Part shown: positions 56,703-64,000 of the stretch, piece after piece
Layout: the number at the start of each line of letters is the position of its first letter
Position numbering within the stretch: the stretch's first letter is position 1
Assembly (NCBI GenBank): GCA_933228895.1
Contig: OW121846.1
Location: 20,527,088 to 20,591,087 of the forward strand
From: Platycnemis pennipes
Lineage: Eukaryota; Arthropoda; Insecta; Odonata; Platycnemididae
DNA: 64,000 nucleotides
Direction of reading: 5' to 3'
Notes under the pieces: model-generated
Told to the model about the DNA's origin: nothing
Databases searched by the model: none
What the model saw: the letters and a program-made list of their open reading frames with translations, nothing else
Position numbers and translations under genes: made by a program

Positions 56703-57108
56703 AATTTCAAAGATAATATTTTCACGGATGGCGTTAAAAATATTTTGCATACACCAACTTACTATGGTAGATGGTTCATAATTATAAAATTAGAGAAATT
56801 GATTGCCGAACAGACAGATTCCAAGTATTCTTTTTTCTTCGTACAAATAGGGATATGAATAGTGGCAATGAATAAATATATCCAATACGAGTGCATCAAA
56901 GGATAGCATAGGTAGTTGCATATTGGTCTAGGGACTTTAAGCTAACCCAACTAACCGCATGGTATTGCAAGCTTGCTTTGCTATTTTTAAGTGTTTTTGA
57001 AATTTTAAGTTTAGACTTGTGCATTATTACCTACTAGCGGGGAGTTCATCCCCTGCCACATACTTTTATGGTGGAATACAGGGTATTATGTAGATGTAGA
57101 CATGGAAC
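56703..57108 (+). mobile_element. LINE subfamily A 3' portion
   Basis: It starts within DDVKNILRTPTYYGR (AAAGATAATATTTTCACGGA), continues through IREIDCRTDRF with a shift near 56772, and keeps the 3' UTR and the end CATCCCCTGCCACATACTTT, GGTGGAATACAGGGTATTAT, GTAGATGTAG. Confidence 0.78.
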
Positions 57109-57235
57109 TACGGGCTACAATGACACTTATGCATGGAAACATGTTAGGTATTTACATGCCACATCACCGCGGGGGCCTTCAAGGTATCAAGAGGTGCAAC
57201 TTGATGGTCAGTATCTACACAGTAACGAATTAATA

Positions 57236-57797
57236 ACATCTACATCTACATAATACCCTGCAAGCCACCATAAAGGAGTGCGGCAGGAGGTGGACTCTCA
57301 CCAAACATGCACTACATACCATGCATAAAATTTGTAATTAAAAATTAAAATAGCAAAGCAAACATGAAAAAACATGCTGTTAGTTGGGTTAGCTTTAAGT
57401 CCTTATACCAACATGCAGCTAACAATGTTATCCATTGCTACACTTGTACTGGATACATTTACTGTTATTCATATCCCTAACAGTACGAGGAAAAAGGAAA
57501 TTTTGAATCTGTCAGTTCAGCAATCAATTTCTCTAATTTTGTGATTATGGTCCAGTCTACCATAGTAAGTTGGGGTCCTTATATTTTATAAATAAAATAT
57601 ATTTTTAACATCATCACTGAAAATATGGTCTTGGAATTTGTTTAAGAGATTAAGTCTAAATTTCATCCTGCGATCTGACAATGATTCCCAATTTAATTCA
57701 TTTAATAGACTGGTTACGCTGATAAGGTTATCATACCGGCCCTTTACAAATCTTGCCGAACTTCGCTGCACACGTTGAAGTTCGTTATTTCTTCCTT
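57236..57797 (-). mobile_element. LINE subfamily A, minus strand
   Basis: Tail ACATCTACATCTACATAATA, terminal block, 3' UTR and then the coding end in frame 57586-57849: RSSARFVKGRYDNLISVTSL, LNELNWESLSDRRMKFRLNL, NKFQDHIFSDDVKN. A small extra stretch near 57580-57598 (TATATTTTATAAATAAAATA) breaks the frame after DDVKNI. Confidence 0.8.
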
Positions 57798-57948
57798 GTA
57801 AAATTTGGAATGTGAACAGCGTTAAATATGTTTTATACGAGTGTATCAATGGATAGCATAGGTAGCTGCATGTTGGTAAAAGGACTTCAAACTAACCCAA
57901 AAGCAGCATATTTTTGCATGCTTGCTTTGCTATTTTTAAGTTGTTTAA
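57798..57948 (+). mobile_element. LINE 3' UTR, left part of a copy split by piggyBac
   Basis: GGATAGCATAGGTAGCTGCA and GCATGCTTGCTTTGCTATTT match the subfamily A 3' UTR up to TTTAA at 57948. The UTR resumes at 59304 as ATAGTGAAGTTTAGACTCG after the transposon, so the two pieces are one insertion. Confidence 0.75.
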
Positions 57949-59299
57949 CACTTATGTGAATACCCTGGTACCCAAAACGCCAAAATTTGATACAAATGCA
58001 ATGTTATGGTACCCTCTTTGACTTAGGCTTTTGCATCCTCGAGATTTTATCTTTTGATAGTGTGATAAGGTAAAGAACGGTGTAAAAATGCATAAATTCA
58101 ATGTTTGGGAACTATTTTAAAAAGTTACCTTCCTATGCACGCCCGAGTAACCGGGTACCCATACTTACCCTCTTCATTTTCAAAAATATAATCTCTAGTT
58201 ATAAACATATGGAATTCAAAATTTGTGCCAAAATAAATAAAACTGCAATTTTAGTCAAACAAGTTTGTAATAAACGTATAAAATAATAATTTTTGATTTC
58301 GTTTCTCTCGTCTTACAATTTGTGCAGTTTAGTTATAACTTTCAAACGTCCACCGTTTATAAAATAAAACTTTTATTATTTGGAACATTAGCCACTGAAT
58401 ATTACTTATTACTCAATGGTTAAAATGCTTTTGTGACACAATGTTCATTGCAAATAGGTTTATTACAAGAATCACAAGATTTCTTGTCTTTCTACGTAAT
58501 CTGTTGGGCTGTTGTATGCATGCCTTGCAAATTCCAAAACTAGTTTTTCCATCTCTTGGAGTGGAAGTAATTGACATCTCAACATTTTGCACACTTCTGT
58601 CAATGGCACCTTCAATGGCAATTTTGTTGGAAAATTCCTCATTACTTGCTGATTTTGAGCGTGATCTTCAATCATTGGCTTTGCTAAATCCTCGCTCGAT
58701 TGCCGCAAAAAAAGTCAACGTCGATCCGTTCTTTTTAGTATCGTCTTATTATTATCGTGATATATGATATAAGCTGCGAAGGCAGCCATGTGTAGCATAT
58801 TATAAAACATCGCAAATGGCCATCTAGAAGTGCGGCGTTTGCTTGTGTAGCGGCCGAGAATTTGGTCCTTTGCATCGACACCTACCTTTTATCTGTTATA
58901 GTGTAGTATCATTTCTATTATTTTTCTTTTCATTACCTGATATATTCGTGTCATAATGCATCGTTGATAGCAGAGTTAGAGCGTCGTTCTTTATAGGTAC
59001 ATATGAGCAGAGTGCTACATTTTCATTAAACCCAAAACGCGGAGAACGAGCGCGTATATATCTACAGCTCCCCTTAACAATGTCATTTAAGAGCAGCTGG
59101 TAGCATGTTAATTGCCCCCCCCCCACAAGGGCATTCTCCCCCACTACTATCTTTACTTAGTAGCAAATGATGTAAAGCTGGAATTGCGTGCTAAGTAGCA
59201 AACGATATTTAAAGTGTAGATTTTGTTTATTTAGCCTATGATATTTTCGGGTTCCCGGGTATGCATTAGTGTTAGGAAACCCGGGTATACACATAAGGG
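57949..59299 (-). mobile_element. piggyBac-like transposon, internally deleted
   Basis: The left end TTAA|CACTTATGTGAATACCCTGG (TTAA 57945-57948) and the right end, in reverse complement TTAA|CCCTTATGTGTATACCCGGG (TTAA 59300-59303), share about 18 bp of inverted repeat. TTAA duplication and C-rich ends starting CCCTT are hallmarks of piggyBac-like elements. The element has inserted in the TTAA of a LINE 3' UTR. At 1351 bp it is too short for a full transposase and keeps only the C-terminal coding part. A second copy of the terminal CCCGGG motif lies about 30 bp inside the right end. Confidence 0.82.
58420..58892 (-). pseudogene. piggyBac-like transposase, C-terminal remnant
   Basis: The minus strand reads KVGVDAKDQILGRYTSKRRT then SRWPFAMFYNMLHMAAFAAY: the GVD..DQ...Y...R.T.RWP motif contains the third catalytic Asp of piggyBac-family transposases. 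Downstream are a stretch with KLPLKVPLTEV and a Cys-rich end GICKACI, then in another frame KSCDSCNKPICNEHC and a stop at 58420-58422, the C-terminal zinc-finger-like domain of the family. At least two frameshifts and stops are present. The first two catalytic Asp regions are absent. Confidence 0.78.
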
Positions 59300-59303
59300 T
59301 TAA

Positions 59304-59434
59304 ATAGTGAAGTTTAGACTCGTATATTTTTACTAATCCTATTTTATGCATGATATGTAGTGCATATTTTGTGATAATTCACCCCCTGCCACACACCTTA
59401 TGGTGGCTTGCAGTGTATTTTGTAGATGTAGATG
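59304..59434 (+). mobile_element. LINE 3' end, right part of the copy split by piggyBac
   Basis: It resumes the subfamily A 3' UTR (GAAGTTTAGACTCGTATATT, TTTTATGCATGATATGTAGT) and ends CACCCCCTGCCACACACC, GGTGGCTTGCAGTGTATTTT, GTAGATGTAGATG. Confidence 0.8.
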
Positions 59435-59447
59435 AAATTCTCTCCCG

Positions 59448-59700
59448 CGTAGGGTCGAATTGATGTAGAAGTTAGAGAACTGGCCTCTCACCTGGAGAGG
59501 CTTCGAATCCCGGAATTGGAGAATATTTTTCATTGGTGGTCCCATCCCTAACTCAGCACTTAGTGGAGAGCATTTGAGTACAGTATTCTGTCCGTAGGAT
59601 GGGACTTTAAGCCGTGGTCCCCTTTGCGCCCCTGGTGTAGAGCAGGCTTAGCGCCGACGTCTGGTTCTCTCCACCTTTCCTTATTATTCCTTTCCTCCCA
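59448..59700 (+). mobile_element. SINE family 1, second copy
   Basis: A degenerate tRNA head (GATGTAGAAGTTAGAGAACT as box A region, GGCTTCGAATCCCGG as box B) is followed by GTGGAGAGCATTTGAGTACA, TCCGTAGGATGGGACTTTAA, AGCGCCGACGTCTGGTTCTC. These match, in order, the body of the SINE at 35317-35645. The 3' end differs or is lost after about 59700. It lies immediately after a LINE tail. Confidence 0.72.
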
Positions 59701-59782
59701 GTCTGAAGCGCCTACAGGCGTGGATGGAGACTTAGAAACACAAATGATCGTCGAGCATTCAATTTTATCCATGTCCACCCCT

Positions 59783-59835
59783 ATAAGACTCCACAATGGT
59801 GTGTGGTAGGAGGTGAATAGTCATGCATGAATGTA
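59783..59835 (-). repeat. Degenerate LINE 3' tail
   Basis: AAGACTCCACAATGGTGTGT and GGTAGGAGGTGAATAGTCAT resemble the minus-oriented end. The CCCTGC half is lost. Confidence 0.45.
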
Positions 59836-61060
59836 ACAGGCATGCATAAAACTAGTCCCCGCATGCACCAATCGCATGCAACTTACAGGTAGAATGCTAC
59901 TACATTGAGGAAATGATAGGTTTTATTTATGAGATACTTGTGATTAAATTGTTAGTAAATACGAAGTACCGTAAAAATTATTGATTCGTCTGGCATATCT
60001 TTGAGTACAGTAATTTATATTTCCAATAAAAAGTATGAGTTAGTTGCGTGAAAACTTTAACATGATGAAAAATCACTATGGACTCCTCTTGTGCATCAAA
60101 ATCTACAATATCATTACTAATTACCCCTGTTCTCTTTGTTCTCTATTCTCTGTCCTCTATTTATTAATTGCCACCCCTAATTGTGCGCAGATGATCCGTG
60201 AGTGGATCGAGTGCCCTGTAATCCACTACGAGAATGAGCGTTGCATAGGGGGAATAATCACAGAGCATATGCTCCGTTTAATGCAGTAATGGTTGCAGTA
60301 AGATTCCATTACGGAGTTTTTTATACAACTGATGGTCACTTATTCAAGCCCGCTAATGATGAATACCTATTGAATACGTAACCTTTTAATGCCTTTTTTA
60401 TTCTTCAGATTATTAGAAATACTTGACAAGCTGAGAAATGTTTCGATAATAATGCATTTTTAGCTGACAATACCCTTTTTAATTTACAGAAAAAAATTAT
60501 TTTTGTCGTTGACCTCAAGGAAAATATTGATTCGTTTTCCTCGCGGCCCACCAACGGAACTTCATTGCCGCTAGTTTCTTTGTCCACTTAGTCTTATTCC
60601 ACGAATTGACCTTTTGCCAGCCATCCATTAGCGAAATAACTGTTCGCAACCCTAAAACCAATTACGCGTGTACGCTTCAATTGACTCGACCGTATACTAG
60701 GAAACTGTATGTCAATATGTGCGTCAATGAGTCGCTGGTGACTTGTTTTCATTCCCTCTCCACCGAGTCCTACGATGGATGCTGGGGTATTTCAATCACT
60801 CGTAGCCTCACATTGAAGGCGAGAGATTCAATGCCATGATTCACAAGAGGACTATGGACACCGAAATACTTCATGTCACTCAAAGAAGGAAATTCTTCTT
60901 GATGGTCTGGAGATCAATTTCTATGCTGCAACCATTTATAGATTCCTTAGTGATTTTATAGTCTTAGAAAATAGAATATTAAAAAAATGTGGTGGCTATT
61001 ACAAATTTTAATGCACCATTATACACATATATTTCTAGGTTCTTTGCCATACAAGATCAA
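59836..61060. other. No recognisable feature
   Basis: Frames at 60044-60289 and 60606-60839 were examined and have no family match that I can name. No tails or inverted ends. Confidence 0.35.
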
Positions 61061-61074
61061 TGGAGTTCATGATG

Positions 61075-61170
61075 ATTATTCCTCCCTTGCACACACACTC
61101 TCGTGGTAGCTTGCAGGGTGATCCGTACATGAGATGAGTAGGTACGTGTGTGCCTACTCATCTCATCTAG
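61075..61170 (+). repeat. LINE 3' tail ending in a hairpin
   Basis: CCCTTGCACACACACTCTCG and GTGGTAGCTTGCAGGGTGAT end a worn LINE copy. Instead of a normal tail, GAGATGAGTAGG (61131-61142) is followed after 10 nt by its exact complement (61153-61164), with two more pairs outside. Confidence 0.65.
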
Positions 61171-61349
61171 GGATAATATGTATTAAAACAAAGCCACCAA
61201 ATTAATTTCCATCCGCTCACTTTGTTTTTTCTACTGGCCTTTGAAGCACCGCTTAAACTGTGGTGTAACTCATAGAATTTGATTATTCATTAAACCCAAT
61301 ATGCTTCGTAGTCATCATGGAAAACCAAAGCGTTGAACGCGAAGGTGGT

Positions 61350-61556
61350 GACGTTGGGTTATTCAGGGTGGAGTCCACAGAGCATAACGGCGTTGCCTGT
61401 TGTGTGAAGTCCACTCAACATGCAGTGGGGAGACCTTTGATGCTGCCTTCCGTACCCTATAAGGTTTGGCTGAACGTTTTCAAAGTGGCCTCTCCCGGAA
61501 TTGAACCTCCGGTCAACAGCCCCAAGCTCTACCTGCTTTTCTTGCTACACCGTATT
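61350..61556 (-). mobile_element. tRNA-derived SINE (family 3)
   Basis: The minus strand has AAGCAGGTAGAGC as box A region, AGGTTCAATTCCGGG as box B (61498-61508) and a body with GGCAGCATCAAAGGTCTCCC and GAGTGGACTTCACACAACAG. It ends CCCTGAATAACCCAACGTCA, the same 3' end as the family 1 SINE at 35317 (CCCCTGAATAACCAACC). Head and body differ from family 1. Confidence 0.65.
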
Positions 61557-61847
61557 TATAGTTGCAATTTCTCATGAAACCTTATTAAGAAAATGGGGAT
61601 ATTTTTATGCAGTTTCAATAGCGATCTCCATATAGGTCTCCAATGATCGTTTTATATTTTTCTTTTTGATCAACTCAGATTACTGTGCGTGTATTTGATG
61701 GATACGGACGATACTTCGAGGAAAAACTTTTGATAAGGTTACTAAATAATAATTTAGCACTCCTTTACGAAAAAGCTAGAGTGTATTGAAAGGAATAAGT
61801 TATGTATTTAAAGAAAGGGAATGCTAAGTAAGATTATTCATCTAGGG

Positions 61848-62436
61848 TGAAGAAACCTAATTTGGTTATTCACCTATGTTGGTGATACATTTCGTTTCCC
61901 CTCTCACAATCAATGGTGACCCTCAAATAACTTCCCATGTGGATAATAGGTGGCGTAGGTTGACTATTTTTTCTGCTGAACGTGAAAGCACAATTTCTTT
62001 CAGTCAGCGTGCTGTAGAGGAAGTGAAAGCATCTACAGAAGTGAATAGGGCACTTTACATTATTCGTGAGTATCTTCACTCTTTATTAACTTTAAGAAGT
62101 GTATATCAATTAAAAATTCGTAACTGGCCAGTATTATCCTCACAAGACCTTAGAGAAATGTCAATTAAGTTATTTTATTAGTTTTTCTGGTAACTACGTT
62201 TTTGGAGTCTTAGCAATCTAGTGAAAAAATAAGGTTTCTCGAGCTCATCCATGACATAGTTATCCAGACAATATTTCAAAAAATTAAAATAGGCGTTTAA
62301 AATTAATATTTATGGTTCTCAGTAACACAGAATGTTAGACCACACTATTAACTATGCTTTTACATTGAAAATATTGTCGTACAGCCTATCACCAAATTAG
62401 GTGTATCACCAACTTAGGTGTTCCACCAAATTGGGT
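61848..62436. repeat. Inverted pair of AACCTAATTTGGTG-type repeats
   Basis: AAACCTAATTTGGTTATTCA and CCTATGTTGGTGATACA (61856-61893) are mirrored by CCAAATTAGGTGTATCACCA and ACTTAGGTGTTCCACC (62392-62428). The unit is itself near-palindromic. The right copy begins TA|CAGCC at 62380 and may be the left end of the Tigger-like element that follows, or the pair may bound a separate 590-bp element. The 101-codon frame 61876-62181 between them is unidentified. Confidence 0.5.
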
Positions 62437-62598
62437 TTACCACCAAAATAAATATGTATCTATGATAATTTTTAATAATTCTTAGATTTTTTGAAATATT
62501 ATCTGTACGATCGCGTCGTTAATGTGCTGGAGAAACCTAAACTTGACACTTGTAGGGTCTAATCCTTGGTTTAATTGCTATTTCATTAGTTACACGTT

Positions 62599-63963
62599 AT
62601 GGCTGAGTCTTGTGTTTCTTATTTTCAGTTGATCAATATGAGCAGAAAACCCAACCGTCCATTTCCACAGGAGGGAAACAAAACATACCGCCAATATAGT
62701 TGTAGTGATATGATAGGGGCCGCAAGGATGGTCCAACAAGATAATGTTAGTATTTACAAGGCTGCAAAGGAAAACGCTGTGCCTTGGAGCACTTTAAAAA
62801 GGTTTATGACCGAAAATGAAGATGCAGGTGCAGCTAATGTAATTAAAAAATTAGGTCGCCCATTTGCCTTGGAACCTGGAATGGAACATAGAGTATTAAA
62901 TGACGTAATTCAAATACAGGAACTTGGATTTGGACTAACTGTGAAAAGAGTAAGGATGATTGTTTACCAGGTGGCCAAAGCATCTGGTTGCGAACAGTTC
63001 TTCAACAGACAGAAAAAGTGTGCAAGCAAGGTGGTGGTTACATTTCAAACAACGGTACGGATTAACTTTGAGGATTCCAGAAAACCTGTCAGCCTGTAGG
63101 GCTTCAACGGCCAATTCCTTGATGATCAACGATTATTTTGACAAGCTTACTGATGCTATAAAAAAATTATGATTACCTACTCATAGAAAGCTTGAGGATC
63201 ACGTGTGGAACGTTGATGTAACTGGCTTGATGTATGTTGTCAAGCCTAACAAGGTTGTGGCTCAAGCAGGAAAAAAGTTTGTAGGTATACAGACGTAGCT
63301 ACGGAGAACAAGGGGAAACTATGAATATAGTTGGCTGCGTTTGTGCTAGTGGCTCCTGGATACCCCCTTTCATCATTTTCAAAGGTTCTCTTTGGAATGA
63401 CGACTACAAAGGGACTGTCTACCGAACACCCAAGTTCATCTCTCTGATAGGGTTTGGATTACAAAGGAATTGTTTCTCTAGTGGTTTCTGTTTTTCCTTG
63501 AATCCAATAGCACTAGACCCGTGTTATTGCTTATGGATTCGCATGGGGCACACACAACTCCAGAAATCATAGAACTTGCTCGTCAAAATGAGATTCACAT
63601 ATTGACATTCCCTTCTCACAACACCCACATACTGCAGCCTCTGGATGCTGGAGTTTACACAGCACTCAAGCTTGGCGAGATGAACTCAATGATTACATGG
63701 CGGTACACTCAACAGTGAAACCAAGCAAACGAAATTTTCACACCATTTTCAAGATGCCGTTTGTTAAAGCAATGTCTGCAAAAAACATCAAAAATGCTTT
63801 TAAGTCCTGTGGAACAATACCACTGGATCGAAGTGTCATTCCCCGAGAGAAACTGGCTCCATCCGTGCTGACTGAGCGTCCATATCTACAGGAAGACGTT
63901 TCTGCCATTGAAGAGTCACCAACTCCACCACCTTATTTAGCAAACGTCATCGTGTCCAGTTGA
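62599..63963 (+). pseudogene. pogo/Tigger-type DDE transposase, broken
   Basis: The first frame (62599-63099) has a psq-like helix-turn-helix: YSCSDMIGAARMVQQDNVSI, YKAAKENAVPWSTLKRFM, a LGRPFAL segment and a helix ending at VAKASG. A frame change near 63030 leads to RYGLTLRIPENLSACRASTA (the usual second DNA-binding and hinge region) and NDYFDKL, then a TGA. HVWNVDVTGLMYV holds the first catalytic Asp (Val replaces the usual Glu after it), MNIVGCVCASGSWIPPFIIF follows after another shift, then LLMDSHGAHT (second Asp) and HILQPLDAGVYTALK (third Asp). It ends NIKNAFKSCGTIPLDRSVIP and a stop. All three catalytic Asp codons survive but at least three frame breaks and stops kill the gene. The right terminal repeat is outside the window. 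Confidence 0.85.
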
Positions 63964-64000
63964 TAACATCCTGAAAGCTCCAACTGTAAATGTTATCAGG

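Noticed and set aside
1..64000. CRISPR arrays, operons or bacterial genes
   Set aside because: No direct-repeat arrays with unique spacers or bacterial gene organisation. The repeated 50-60 bp blocks are LINE 3' ends on both strands at irregular spacing.

Overview
This is a repeat-dominated piece of a metazoan nuclear genome, almost certainly an arthropod and probably an insect. It is AT-rich and has no operons or long open reading frames. The only intact conventional gene I can support is a tRNA-Ala(AGC) at 46287-46359. Everything else recognisable is transposon-derived, plus six GC/CpG-rich patches (3290-3510, 7700-8100, 15590-16100, 16690-17340, 23680-24400, 54790-55430) that look like CpG islands or regulatory DNA rather than clear exons. 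No species can be named from the sequence.

The background is built by one non-LTR retrotransposon group (CR1/L2-like reverse transcriptase C-terminus). It has a strongly conserved 3' end: a hairpin-forming CCCTGC...GCAGGG block followed by a (GATGTA)n tail. About 40 copies, from 40-bp solo tails to 900-bp fragments, lie on both strands. Two main subfamilies (A and B) and older relatives are visible. Other retroelements are an RTE-like LINE (about 33318-36215, minus), a different LINE (about 37030-38560, plus), two Penelope-like elements in tail-out inverted form (13872-14030 and 42134-43277) and several tRNA-derived SINEs.

The most interesting region is 40757-46026, a three-level nest. A Penelope-like insertion (42134-43277, 14-bp target duplication) sits in a Transib transposon (40788-44632, CGGCG target duplication). 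The Transib sits near one end of a PIF/Harbinger-like element (40757-46026, TAA duplication). Both Transib ends carry an RSS-like heptamer, a 23-nt spacer and an ACAAAA nonamer start, and fragments of its RAG1-related transposase are on the minus strand.

Other DNA transposons are a TTAA-flanked element with unusual GGTGRCTGG ends (6574-7535), a pogo/Tigger-type non-autonomous element (55615-56469), a piggyBac-like copy that splits a LINE 3' end (57949-59299), and a broken pogo/Tigger transposase at the right edge (62599-63963). From left to right: sparse unique DNA and the TTAA element (1-9 kb); scattered LINEs and GC-rich islands (9-24 kb); LINE fragments (24-28.6 kb); quiet DNA (28.6-33.3 kb); RTE LINE with a SINE inside it (33.3-36.2 kb); nested elements (40.7-46 kb); tRNA gene; dense LINE-tail clusters (46.9-59.4 kb); SINEs and Tigger (59.4-64 kb).
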